Numbered from the stretch's first letter, positions 9,688 to 17,899 are shown. The stretch is 64,000 nt of DNA from Rhodobacteraceae bacterium DSL-40 (GCA_003258405.1 QKPN01000014.1:1-64000), one strand, 5' to 3'. Program-made: numbers and translations. Notes: generated by a model not told the origin, from the sequence alone.

Positions 9688-10568
9688 TGAATCGTTGACC
9701 TCGCGCTATTTCGTCGTTCTCCGATTATGTCACTCGCATTCAGAAGAACGATCTGCTGATCCTGCGGCCTCCTAGCTTCCGGGTCCGTATCGAGCCCAAG
9801 CCGCCTCAGCGCGTAGTAGAGGAGCGCGCGCCGCACCTTGATCTTGGCCTTGCCACCCCGCATCCCGTAGTCACGCGCGATGACCTTCGCCTGCGTCTCT
9901 GAAAGTTCGGGGTGAGGGCCCAATTCAAGAGTGACCTCGGAATGCCAGTCGCGATCATCGTCTGCCGACGTTTCGCTCTCGCATGACCCGCGGATGTCGA
10001 GGATCCGCGAGAGCAGGAAATCCTTGAAGCAGTCATCGATCAGGCAGAACGCCCGGGTGTGCCAGCGGAACCCGTCGAACGCGATGGCGTGAGGCGCGAT
10101 CCAGCGCCAGCGCGGCTCGGGGCTAGACAGGGACTGGTACTTCACCTCGATCGCCTCAGAGCGGCGGATGGCGCCGACGACCGAGCGAAGTGTCACCGGC
10201 TCAACGCCGCGAACCGGCGTCGGGGCGGATGCGTAGGGTGGCAGGTCAGGGATCCAGCAATCTTCGCGCTCCAGCACATCGTCGGCAACGAGGCGGATCT
10301 GGGCGAGGTAGTGCGCGGCGTCCGGCGGGCGGAACTTGCAGTCGAAGTCTGGGCCGCGGACGTAGGTCCGCGCGCTCTTGTCGTAGACCATGTTGTCCGG
10401 TGCCAGCGCGATGTAGCGGTTCAGGTCCGAGGATGCCTGGTTCACCGAGACGCCGAACTGCTGCATCACGTCGATACGATTGACGTGTCCCTCCCAGAAC
10501 AGACGGAACTCGATGAACTCGAGGCGCTGCTCAATCCCCCAGCGAAGTTCGGCCTTGTCCCGGTCCAC
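9684..10568 (-). CDS. WYL-domain transcriptional regulator
   Basis: A 294-residue protein from GTG 10568. The N-terminal ~70 residues form a winged helix-turn-helix (HVNRIDVMQQFGVSVNQASSDLN), followed by a WYL domain containing GFRWHTRAFCLIDDCF and a C-terminal WCX-like extension. WYL proteins sense nucleic-acid or nucleotide ligands and often control defence operons. First gene of the cassette; its TGA overlaps the helicase ATG. GTG 10568 is chosen because GGGAG lies 6 bases upstream; a TTG at 10616 would add 16 Arg-rich residues that look non-coding. An inverted repeat just upstream (10590-10612) could be its own operator. Autoregulation is inference. Confidence 0.8.
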   Translation of the reverse strand: MDRDKAELRWGIEQRLEFIEFRLFWEGHVNRIDVMQQFGVSVNQASSDLNRYIALAPDNMVYDKSARTYVRGPDFDCKFRPPDAAHYLAQIRLVADDVLEREDCWIPDLPPYASAPTPVRGVEPVTLRSVVGAIRRSEAIEVKYQSLSSPEPRWRWIAPHAIAFDGFRWHTRAFCLIDDCFKDFLLSRILDIRGSCESETSADDDRDWHSEVTLELGPHPELSETQAKVIARDYGMRGGKAKIKVRRALLYYALRRLGLDTDPEARRPQDQQIVLLNASDIIGERRNSARSTIQ

Positions 10569-10589
10569 GTTGCGCTCCCGCCCAGCCCT

Positions 10590-10612
10590 GCGCGCACGCG
10601 AACTGTGCGCGC
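10590..10612 (-). promoter_or_regulatory. Inverted repeat upstream of WYL gene, candidate operator
   Basis: GCGCGCAC and GTGCGCGC arms of 8 bases, separated by 7 bases, centred about 33 bases upstream of the GTG start at 10568. A second short inverted repeat (GCCCA-N5-TGGGC, 10611-10625) abuts it. Position and symmetry suit a binding site for the dimeric WYL regulator. No protein-DNA evidence. Confidence 0.35.
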
Positions 10613-10688
10613 CCAATTTCTGGGCTTACTCGGAGGGTAGCCGCGCGGAACTACGTGATCAATCGAAAAGGGACGTGGCGGGGCGCGA

Positions 10689-11843
10689 TTATCCCAAGGA
10701 TTGCCTGAGGTTTTGCGCCACCGCATCGGCCGCCATCCGCACCGGCTCGGCGGCGAGGTGGGCGTAGCGCGCCGTGGTCTGGACCTGCGTATGCCCGAGC
10801 AGCTTGCCGATCATGGGCAGACCCTGACCCGAGGCGACGGCAGTCGACGCGAAGGTGTGGCGCAGGTCGTGGATGCGGACGTCCTTGACGCCGGCGCGGG
10901 CACGAACGCGCTGCCAGAAGGGCTGGAGATCGCTCAGGCGCTTGCCCGGCAGGGTGCCGGCGATGACCCACGGGTTCTCGTCGATGCGCTGAGCGTCGCG
11001 GAGCAGGTCGACAGCAGGCTGGCCGAGATGGACGACCTTGGCGCCAGATTTGGAGTCCGGCAGGCGCAGGACGCGCTCGGCCAGATCGATGTGGGTCCAC
11101 TGCAACGTCATGATCTCGTTCAGGCGGCAGCCGGTCAGGATCAGCAGGCGGGCCGCGAGAATGGCCGAGGGCAGTTCGATCCCTTCCGCCTCCATCTCGC
11201 GCAGCACCTCACCTATCCGGCGCAGTTCCGCCGCGCTGAGGAACCGCTCGCGCTTCTCCTCGGGGTACTTCCGGATGTGCTTTCGCGGGTTGGTGCCGTC
11301 CGGACGCAGGCCCCACATCTCGGTGAGGCTGAACATCTTCGAGATCACTTCGAGGCAGCGGTTCGCCTGATAGGGGATGTGGCGGAGGTCGTGGTGGAAC
11401 TTCGCCACATCGGCACGCGTGATCCCTGTGACGGTCAGTTGCCCGAGCGCGGGCAGGATGAAGCGTTCGAGGTTGCGGCGGTACTCCTTCGCCGTGCTCG
11501 CTTTCACGCGGATCGCGATGTGCTCCTTGTCGAACCGCTCCGCCAGCTCCTTCACCGTGATCGCCCTGCGCCCCGCGTCCCGCTCGGCGGCGGGGTCCGC
11601 ACCATTGCGCGCGGCGGCGACAATGGAGATGGCGCGGTTGCGGGCCTGCTCGCAGGTCAGGACCGTGCTGGGCCCGAGGCTGATCCGCCGGGACCGGCGT
11701 CCGGCGCGATACTGGACCACGTAGCCCTTGCGCCCGCTCGGCAGCACGCGCAGCCCGAAGCCGGGGATCTCGCTGTCCCAGACGAAGTATTCGGCGGAGC
11801 GGGCTTCTGCGGCGTCGACGAGGCGTTTGGTGATCTTGGGCAT
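10689..11843 (-). CDS. int: Tyrosine-type site-specific integrase (P4/DUF4102 type)
   Basis: A 384-residue phage-type integrase. The N-terminal ~90 residues are the arm-DNA-binding domain (DSEIPGFGLRVLPSGRKGYVVQ), followed by a SAM-like core-binding domain and the catalytic domain. Visible catalytic residues: Arg in TGCRLNEI, His and Arg in HDLRHTFAS, His in LGHTQVQTTARYAH and its nucleophile Tyr. All five are present, so it should be active. Integrases of this type often use tRNA 3' ends, and a tRNA-fMet 3' fragment lies 1.8 kb to the right (13688-13732). It probably mobilises the element that carries the cassette. Confidence 0.92.
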   Translation of the reverse strand: MPKITKRLVDAAEARSAEYFVWDSEIPGFGLRVLPSGRKGYVVQYRAGRRSRRISLGPSTVLTCEQARNRAISIVAAARNGADPAAERDAGRRAITVKELAERFDKEHIAIRVKASTAKEYRRNLERFILPALGQLTVTGITRADVAKFHHDLRHIPYQANRCLEVISKMFSLTEMWGLRPDGTNPRKHIRKYPEEKRERFLSAAELRRIGEVLREMEAEGIELPSAILAARLLILTGCRLNEIMTLQWTHIDLAERVLRLPDSKSGAKVVHLGQPAVDLLRDAQRIDENPWVIAGTLPGKRLSDLQPFWQRVRARAGVKDVRIHDLRHTFASTAVASGQGLPMIGKLLGHTQVQTTARYAHLAAEPVRMAADAVAQNLRQSLG

Positions 11844-12062
11844 GGCGCTCTTCGGTGGTTCTTTCGCCGTTCCACAGTGCTGAAGCGCGGGCGACAGTCA
11901 ACGAACACATTGAAATCGCGAAGAAAAAGGAAATGGCTCGCGGTTCCGCGCAAGGCGCTTCGGCGCGCTGATGCGGGAAATCGACGAGCCGCGCGAATCA
12001 GAACGCAGGTTCCGGACCCCGCTGGCCGCTGATAGGCTCAGGGAAAAGAAACTGGCGATCCG

Positions 12063-13502
12063 ATGGCTTCAAAGACCACCCTCAATGCGAAGAACCTCGA
12101 AGCGCTGGGCGCCGAGCGCCTGGCGCAACTGCTGATCGAGGTCAGCACCGGCAACGCGGCCGCCAAGCGCAAGCTGCGGCTCGCGCTGGCGGGTGCCCAG
12201 AGCCCGAGGGAGGCCGCGCGGGAGATCACCAAGCGGCTGACAAGCATCGCCCGCGCCCGCAGCTTCATCACCTGGAAGAACCGCAAGGCACTTGTCACGG
12301 ATCTCGAAACCCAGCGGCGCGCCATCGTCGAGCAGATCGCGCCCGCCGATCCGGATGAGGCGCTGGCGCTGATGTGGCGGTTCATGGCGCTCGCCACGCC
12401 GGTGTTCGAGCGCTGCGACGACTCCAGCGGCACCGTCATCGGCATCTTCCACCTGGCCTGCGCCGATCTCGGTCAGCTCGCCGCGAAGGTCCGGCCCGAC
12501 CCGCAGGCGCTCGCCGGCACTGTTCTCGATGCGCTTCAGGACAACGGCTATGGCCAGTATGACGGCCTGATCGGCATCATGGCCCCGGCGCTCGGCGACG
12601 AGGGGCTGGCGGCACTGAAATCGATGGCCGAGGACCTCGGTCGCTCGCCCGTGCCGGCGCCGCCGAAGGATCAATGGAAGGCGGTGGGCTGGGGCCCGGG
12701 TGGCACGACCTACGAGCACGAGATGCGGGCGCGCGAGCGCACGAGCACGGTCGCCGTGGCGCTCAAGGACATCGCCGATGCACAGGGCGACGTCGACGGC
12801 TTCATCGGCCAGTACGATCCGAAGACCCGCAAGGTGCCACAGATCGCAGCCGAGATTGCGCAGCGCCTACTCGCGGCCGGCAGGGCGGGCGAGGCGCTGG
12901 GGTTCCTCGAGCGCGCGGAGCTCGGCGACGGCTTGCGGGTTCCGCTGGCCTGGCAGGATATCCGCCTGCAGACGCTGGAGGCGCTGGGTCGCGGCGAGGA
13001 GGCGCAGGCGTTCCGGTGGGACTGCTTCGAACGCACGCTCTCCGACAGCTACCTGCGGGCCTATCTCAAGCGGCTGCCCGACTTCGACGACATCGAGGCC
13101 GAAGAGCGGGCGATGGCGCACGCCACGGCCTATCCGAGCCTTCTTCACGCCCTGCAGTTCTTCCTCGACTGGCCGGCGCTGGATCGCGCTGCCGACGTCA
13201 TGATTGCCCGGCACGACGAGATCGACGGTGACCATTACGAGTATCTCGCCCCCGCGGCGGAGGCCCTGTCAGAGCGTCATCCACTGGCCGCGACTCTGGT
13301 GCTCCGCGCGATGATCGACTTCACGCTCACTCGATCGCGGGCGAAGCGGTATCGCTATGCCGCCGAGCACCTTGTCCCCTGCGCCCGGCTCGCGCGGGAC
13401 ATCCCGGACTTCGGCGCGTTCGAGACGCACGATGCCTATGTCGCCCGGCTGAAGGAGGAGCACGGCAGGAAGTTCGGCTTCTGGTCGCTCACCGCCGCCT
13501 GA
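12063..13502 (+). CDS. DUF6880-like protein of unknown function
   Basis: A 479-residue soluble, mostly helical protein without transmembrane segments. It resembles the DUF6880 family in its start (LNAKNLEALGAERLAQLLIE) and in TPR-like helical pairs through the middle (AAGRAGEALGFLERAEL). No catalytic motif was seen. It is transcribed away from the integrase and lies alone between integrase and attachment site, the usual place for cargo genes on such elements. The start is ATG 12063. Family assignment is from memory of related sequences and moderately certain; function is unknown. Confidence 0.7.
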   Translation: MASKTTLNAKNLEALGAERLAQLLIEVSTGNAAAKRKLRLALAGAQSPREAAREITKRLTSIARARSFITWKNRKALVTDLETQRRAIVEQIAPADPDEALALMWRFMALATPVFERCDDSSGTVIGIFHLACADLGQLAAKVRPDPQALAGTVLDALQDNGYGQYDGLIGIMAPALGDEGLAALKSMAEDLGRSPVPAPPKDQWKAVGWGPGGTTYEHEMRARERTSTVAVALKDIADAQGDVDGFIGQYDPKTRKVPQIAAEIAQRLLAAGRAGEALGFLERAELGDGLRVPLAWQDIRLQTLEALGRGEEAQAFRWDCFERTLSDSYLRAYLKRLPDFDDIEAEERAMAHATAYPSLLHALQFFLDWPALDRAADVMIARHDEIDGDHYEYLAPAAEALSERHPLAATLVLRAMIDFTLTRSRAKRYRYAAEHLVPCARLARDIPDFGAFETHDAYVARLKEEHGRKFGFWSLTAA

Positions 13503-13687
13503 TGGTCGTGCTACCGGAAAATCAGGTCGCGGCCCCTTGGAAGCATTGTGGAAGCACGAGGCCGAAAAACCCTGCGCAATCCCGACAGTTGGTGCGAAGC
13601 GGGGCCTTGCCTGCGGGATCGCCAAGTGGCGGAAATTGCGCAAGAACTCGCGGTTCCGAGTGATTGTTCATGGTTCGTTCGGCACGA

Positions 13688-13732
13688 CTCATAACCTGAA
13701 GGCCGCAGGTTCAAATCCTGCCCCCGCAACCA
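13688..13732 (+). other. 3' fragment of tRNA-fMet, attachment site of the integrated element
   Basis: Forty-five bases match the 3' half of an alphaproteobacterial initiator tRNA: anticodon loop CTCATAA, anticodon-stem 3' arm CCTGA, T-loop GTTCAAATC, acceptor CCCCGC and CCA at 13730-13732. The 5' half is absent: bases before 13688 do not form D-arm or acceptor partners. This is the duplicated end left when an element integrates into a tRNA gene, with the intact tRNA at the other end, beyond the left edge. The native terminator follows it. Confidence 0.75.
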
Positions 13733-13910
13733 GATATACTGGCAAGAACCCCGCCCCTCCGGCGGGGTTTTGTCGTTTCAACGGAAAGCGGAAGAATTCC
13801 AGCGCGATCGCCGCATACCTCGACCTCCTCCAGGAGACCGTTCTGCGCCTCCGGGTTGGCCGTAAGCACCACCTTCTCGATCAGGCCAGTTGAAATCAGG
13901 CTTGCTTGAG
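13711..13910 (-). pseudogene. Possible serine-recombinase C-terminal remnant
   Basis: A minus-strand open frame encodes LISTGLIEKVVLTANPEA then GLLEEVEVCGDRAGILPL. This resembles the last strands of large serine recombinases of alphaproteobacteria (GLIERVVLTP... and GDLA.IL patterns). There is no start codon and no catalytic domain. The frame runs over the tRNA fragment to a stop at 13711. The similarity is short, so this is tentative. A clearer remnant of the same kind lies at 16446-16778. Confidence 0.3.
13747..13771 (+). terminator. Rho-independent terminator of the tRNA-fMet locus
   Basis: AACCCCGCC and GGCGGGGTT form a 9-base stem with a 5-base loop, followed by two more T residues and TG. 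It starts 15 bases after the CCA of the tRNA fragment, so it is probably the original tRNA terminator left on the chromosome side of the junction. Confidence 0.7.
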
Positions 13911-14007
13911 CCGTTGCTCTTCACGATGGAAACCGCCATTATAACTGCAAAGAGCGCTCATTTGGGAACGATCGGGGTGAACCATCTCTAAATGAGAGGA
14001 CCGAGAG

Positions 14008-14934
14008 ATGTTCCCAATTCCGCGACGATTGATCTGGCTCGCACTGGCGATCATTTGTCTCGCTCTCGCGGTCTTTCCCATGAGGCCGATCAGTGCCCCG
14101 GCCGAGCGGGTGGCCCGCGACGCCGCGGTGGCGAGCCTCGGCGTCTATGTCGCCCTGAGGTCGGTCAACTCGGCGCTGTCGTTCGCACAGGAGATCGAGG
14201 TCGGCGGCAGCTTCGGGATATCGGCCAGCGCCCAGCCACTGAAGTTTCTCGAGCCGATCGACGACACGGTCGAGCGGGTGGCCGATGCGATCTTCTGGGT
14301 CGCGCTCTTCGCCGGCGTGCTGGCGATCGGGGTGGGGCCGCTCTCCGGCCTCGGCTTCCTTCTACTGGCCGTCGGGCTGGCCATTCACGCGGCCCGCGGG
14401 CCCATTGAGCGACACTGCGACGTCATTGCACAGCCGATCTGCCGCGCGGGTACCGCCTCGAACCTGACCGGCGCTCTGCTCGCCGTGCTGTTACCGCTCT
14501 CTCTCGCGCTCGGCGGCCTGTTTGGAGAACATGTCACCCGCTCCGCACGGGCCGCGGCCATGGCGCAGCTCGCCGTCGTATCGGACAAGGCCCAATCGCT
14601 TCTCGGTGTCCCCGACGAGGCCCTGGAAACCGGTGAGGCAGTCGCCCCGGAACCCGACAGCTCTTTCGGCTGGATTCAGGATTCGCTCCGCTCCGGCGGG
14701 TCGGACACTTCGGATGCATTGGCGCAGTTCAGAGCATATTTCGGAGCGGCTGGCTTCTTCGTCTCGCATGCGGACGAATTGCTGGAATCCTCGCTCAAGC
14801 TGATCGCGATCTTTCTGCTACGCACGCTCGTTCTGCCGCTCGCCCTGGTCGTGGCGATGGTGGCATTGCTGCGACAGGTCGCTCGGCCCCAAGCGATTCA
14901 ATCGGACGGCAGAGCTGTGGCTGAAAATGGGTGA
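14008..14934 (+). CDS. Membrane protein of unknown function, 3' end replaced by IS256-type element
   Basis: A 308-residue protein with about four to five hydrophobic segments: an N-terminal helix, a pair around residues 95-130, one near 150-170 and one near 265-290. Acidic periplasmic-looking loops lie between them (DEALETGEAVAPEPDSSFG). I do not recognise the family. The stop codon lies inside the left inverted repeat of the insertion sequence beginning at 14911, so the last residues (about RAVAENG) come from the element and the native C-terminus is missing. The loss may be small because the final transmembrane helix is present. GAGAGATG precedes the start. It is the first gene to the right of the tRNA attachment site. 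Confidence 0.6.
   Translation: MFPIPRRLIWLALAIICLALAVFPMRPISAPAERVARDAAVASLGVYVALRSVNSALSFAQEIEVGGSFGISASAQPLKFLEPIDDTVERVADAIFWVALFAGVLAIGVGPLSGLGFLLLAVGLAIHAARGPIERHCDVIAQPICRAGTASNLTGALLAVLLPLSLALGGLFGEHVTRSARAAAMAQLAVVSDKAQSLLGVPDEALETGEAVAPEPDSSFGWIQDSLRSGGSDTSDALAQFRAYFGAAGFFVSHADELLESSLKLIAIFLLRTLVLPLALVVAMVALLRQVARPQAIQSDGRAVAENG
14911..14934 (+). repeat. Left terminal inverted repeat of the IS256-family element
   Basis: AGAGCTGTGGCTGAAAATGG followed by GTGA. Aligned with the reverse complement of 16331-16354 it differs at only positions 7, 16, 17 and 19. It supplies the stop codon of the interrupted membrane gene. Confidence 0.75.
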
Positions 14935-15007
14935 TGGGGCCTGAGAAGGCGGCGTATTGTGGCGGGTGTCGAAGCCTGCCAGAACTTCCGAAAGGAACGA
15001 TACGCCT

Positions 15008-16337
15008 ATGGCCGAAGATACCACGATTACCCCGCTCCGCCAGCCCGGAACCATCCTCCACCCGCTGACCGAGATTGCTCGCGAGGATGCCCGCCAGATG
15101 CTCGCGGCTGCCCTCAAGGCGGAGGCGGCCAGCTTCGTCGCCCAGTTTGCCGAGGAACGGCTGCCTGACGGCCGCCAGCGTGTCGTCCGGCATGGCACCG
15201 GCGGCCCCGAGCGCGACATCCAGACCAGGATCGGTGCGATCCCGGTGCAGCGCCAGAAGGTGCGCGACAGGGCAGCCGGGGTGCCCGACGAGAAGAAGAT
15301 CCGGTTCACTTCGAACATCCTGCCGCGATGGGCGCGCCGATCACGCAGCCACGATGCGCTGCTACCCGTGCTCTACCTGCGCGGCGTTTCCACCGGAGAT
15401 TTCCAGGAAGCGCTCGGCGCGTTGCTCGGGGCGGATGCGCCGAACCTGTCGCCGGGTGCGGTTACCCGTCTCACGGCCGGGTGGCAGGAGGAGTACGACC
15501 GCTGGCAGCGCCGCGATCTGTCCGCCCGGCGCTATGTCGTTCGCCCGCTCTCTCGGACGGATCGCATTCGCGGGCTCACCTGAGGCGGATGGCGTCTACC
15601 TGCAGGCCAGGATGGAGCCCGTGGCCGAATGCATGTTGGTCCTGATCGAGGCGACACCGGAGGGGAAGAAGGAGCTGGTGGGCTTCCAGGTCGGGGTCCG
15701 GGAAAGCGCGCAGAGTTGGCGCGAGCTTCTGGTCGATCTCAAGGCCCGGGGACTGGCGGTGCCGCCGGCACTGGCCGTGGGCGACGGCGCCCTGGTGTTC
15801 TGGAAAGCGATGGACGACGTCTTTCCCGGCACCCGCCACCAGCGCTGCTGGCTTCACAAGATATCGAACGTGCTCAACCACTTCCCGAAATCCGGGCAGC
15901 TCGCCATGGCCGCGGATCTGCGCAACATCTCGCATGCGCCACCCCGGGCGGAGGCCCTGGCGGCCATCGAGACCTTCCGAAAGAAATACGCTGCCAAATA
16001 TGCGGAGGGCGTGTCCTGCCTGACCAAGGACATCGATGCGCTGCGGGCCTTCTACGATTTCCCGGCCGAACACTGGGACCACCTGTGAACGTCGAACCCG
16101 ATCGAGAGCGTGTTCGCCATCGTCAGGCATCGTAATGTCCGGACCAGGGGCGCGCGCTCGCAGAAGACCGCGAAGCTGATGGTCTTCACCCTGATCAGGG
16201 CAGCGTCGAGGAAATGGCGCAAGCTCAACGGGCGGAACCAGTTGCCCCGCGTCATCGAAGGTGTCACATTGACCGACGGCGTCGCCCAGGCTGATGCGAA
16301 CAAAAGCCGCGCCGCCGGATCAAGCCGTGTCACCTAA
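15008..16337 (+). pseudogene. IS256-family transposase, broken by an internal frame disruption and a nonsense codon
   Basis: The first part (15008 to about 15540) encodes the IS256 N-terminus (YLRGVSTGDFQEALGALLG). At about 15540-15585 extra bases replace the expected short link before ADGVYLQAR and the frame shifts. The second part carries the DDE residues ADG and VGDGALVFWK. At 16086-16088 the codon after WDHL is TGA where relatives have an Arg codon, consistent with CGA to TGA. The last part (SNPIESVFAIVRHR, containing the DDE glutamate) follows in the same frame. At least two lesions separate the catalytic residues, so it cannot make active transposase without suppression. Confidence 0.88.
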
Positions 16338-16354
16338 ATTCAGCCATAGCTCTT
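16331..16354 (-). repeat. Right terminal inverted repeat of the IS256-family element
   Basis: TCACCTAAATTCAGCCATAG followed by CTCT; its reverse complement matches the left end at 20 of 24 positions. The transposase stop TAA (16335-16337) lies within it. Confidence 0.75.
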
Positions 16355-16445
16355 CTGATCATATAGTATATCACTTGTATTGGCTTGCCCTTCAATTCAC
16401 GTTGGCCGGGAAACGCTCTAATCCGTGACTCAACCGTCGGTGTGA

Positions 16446-16778
16446 TCAGGCCCCCGCAACCAGTGTTAGCGAAGGCCTGTGCAGCGCACAGGCTTTTGCG
16501 ATTCCAAGCTCCGAAAATCCAAGCAGTCCAACCAGATCGCCCTCGATCTCCACCGTGTGTGTGCCGGCCTGCGCGTCCCATCGCACCACGATCTGCTTGA
16601 CGATCTCCGACAGTTGTTCGCTCGCCCGGTGGATCACATCCGGGTTCGACAGCGTGCCGACAAGATCGTCGATCTTGACCCGGTAGAGATCCGGGAGGTC
16701 CTCCGGAAGCTCGGGCAGATCCGAGGTGATGGCGTCGCGCTGTTCGTGCAGCGCCTTGCGGGGGTTGTTCACGCCCAA
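16446..16778 (-). pseudogene. C-terminal remnant of a large serine recombinase
   Basis: A 110-residue frame: RVKIDDLVGTLSNPDVIHRA, SEQLSEIVKQIVVRWD and VEIEGDLVGLLGFSE match the end region of large serine recombinases, where a coiled segment is followed by strands ending in GDL..LL. The resolvase catalytic domain (Ser nucleophile) and zinc ribbon are missing. Upstream sequence (above 16778) does not continue the family. It ends over a copy of the tRNA-fMet 3' terminus (16450-16462). Best read as the leftover of an earlier integrated element. Confidence 0.6.
16450..16462 (+). repeat. Second copy of the tRNA-fMet 3' terminal 13 bases
   Basis: GCCCCCGCAACCA here is identical to 13720-13732. On the minus strand it encodes the final residues of the recombinase remnant (LVAGA-stop). 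It could be a relic attachment site or chance similarity. The length is short but both copies lie at the end of a recombinase-like frame. Confidence 0.4.
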
Positions 16779-17278
16779 GGTCTAGCCCCATCACAGAGAC
16801 TGTGCGGGCCGATCCGAGAGGGGCGGCTCGCATGATGTCCGAGAAGCGCCAGTGCCCGTGGAGTTGGAGCGGGACAGGCGTCCGGGTTGCGTTTCGACCG
16901 AGCATTCACATCACGGCAAGGAAGGTCACGGAGTCGGTCCTGGCTGGGAAAGCCCGCTACGCGATGCAGGGAAACCGAACTCCGCCGACATGTGCGTCGC
17001 GCTCTATTGGCCTGCCCCCATCGGGTGGCCTGGCGAGGGGCTGGCGCCCTGGCGCGGGGAGGCCGCGGGCGCGAGTGCGGATCCAGGAGAGGGGACAGTG
17101 CGCTTCTGCTTCGGAGGGTGTCACGCCGAGGTTGCCGTGAATCGGCGCGGCCACTACGACTTGCAGGGAGAACGCCCCTGGACGGATGCTTCTGCGGCGC
17201 CAGCCGCGCCCAGCTTCCGTGCGGGAAAACAGGCGCCGAAGGTGCCGGCGGCGCATCAATCTGGGAGGAAACAAGGCC
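16779..17278. other. Intergenic region with no recognisable gene
   Basis: About 500 bases between the recombinase remnant and dctQ. Several open frames cross it but none shows family motifs, a good ribosome-binding site or plausible composition (all are rich in Arg, Gly and Pro). The dctQM promoter must lie in its right part; no confident promoter elements were seen. Confidence 0.5.
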
Positions 17279-17899
17279 ATGAACCTTCTCATTCGCTGGA
17301 GCCGCGGCGTCGACCGGATCACGGCCTGGCTCGGCCGGGGCATTGCCTGGCTGATCCTCGTCGCGGTTCTGGTCAGCGCCGGAAATGCGGTCGTGCGCAA
17401 GGCGTTCGACATTTCCTCGAACGCCTGGCTCGAGCTGCAATGGTATCTCTTTGGCGCGGTCTTCATGCTTGCGGCTGCATGGGCGCTGCAGAAGAACGAG
17501 CATGTGCGCATCGACGTGGTATCCTCGCGGCTCAGCCAGCGGACCCGGCTCTGGATCGATCTCGTCTGCCATCTGATCTTCCTCATGCCCTTCGTTCTCC
17601 TGATGACATGGCTCTCCTGGCCGTTCTTCTGGCGCTCCTGGATCACGGGCGAGCAATCGATGAACGCGGGCGGGCTCGTGCTCTGGCCTGCCAAGCTCCT
17701 GATCCTGCTGGGGTTCGTCGTGCTCGTGTTCCAGGGTCTCTCCGAGATCATCAAGACCGTCGCCTACCTGCGCGGCGATCTCGATCCGCCGGTCGAGACC
17801 GAGGAGGATCACCTGCCGCCGGAGCTGCGTGAACACGCTCACCTGGTCCATGACATCGAGGAAGCGCATCACAAGGCCGGGGATCGCAGCCATGCTTGA
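17279..17899 (+). CDS. dctQ: TRAP transporter small permease subunit (DctQ family)
   Basis: A 206-residue membrane protein with four predicted helices: residues about 18-38, 50-70, 90-115 and 135-155. It carries the DctQ signature region NAWLELQWYLFGAVFMLAAA and the following HVRIDVV. It pairs with DctM to form the membrane part of a sodium-coupled TRAP transporter. ATG 17279 is chosen: GGGAGG lies about 12 bases upstream and the hydrophilic Arg-rich extension of the longer frame looks non-coding. It overlaps dctM by 8 bases. The binding protein is encoded separately and convergently (20627-21742) and resembles TakP, so the likely substrate is an alpha-keto acid. Confidence 0.9.
   Translation: MNLLIRWSRGVDRITAWLGRGIAWLILVAVLVSAGNAVVRKAFDISSNAWLELQWYLFGAVFMLAAAWALQKNEHVRIDVVSSRLSQRTRLWIDLVCHLIFLMPFVLLMTWLSWPFFWRSWITGEQSMNAGGLVLWPAKLLILLGFVVLVFQGLSEIIKTVAYLRGDLDPPVETEEDHLPPELREHAHLVHDIEEAHHKAGDRSHA

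Larger units (their letters stand above)
14911..16354 (+). mobile_element. IS256-family insertion sequence, inactivated
   Basis: A 1444-base element bounded by 24-base imperfect inverted repeats (14911-14934 and 16331-16354, 20 of 24 matching) around a broken IS256-type transposase gene. No 8-9 base target duplication is visible (flanks CGGACGGC and TCTGATCA differ), suggesting old insertion or rearrangement of one flank. It truncates the membrane protein gene at 14008. Confidence 0.8.

Noticed and set aside
13660-13732. Complete functional tRNA-fMet gene
   Set aside because: Only the 3' half can be folded; the D-arm and 5' acceptor strand are missing, so it is a fragment.
13537-13893. 118-codon plus-strand open frame over the tRNA fragment
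   Set aside because: It runs through the tRNA fragment and the terminator and shows no protein family.
14890-16375. Target site duplication flanking the IS256-family element
   Set aside because: The 8-9 bases on each side differ, so no duplication can be claimed.
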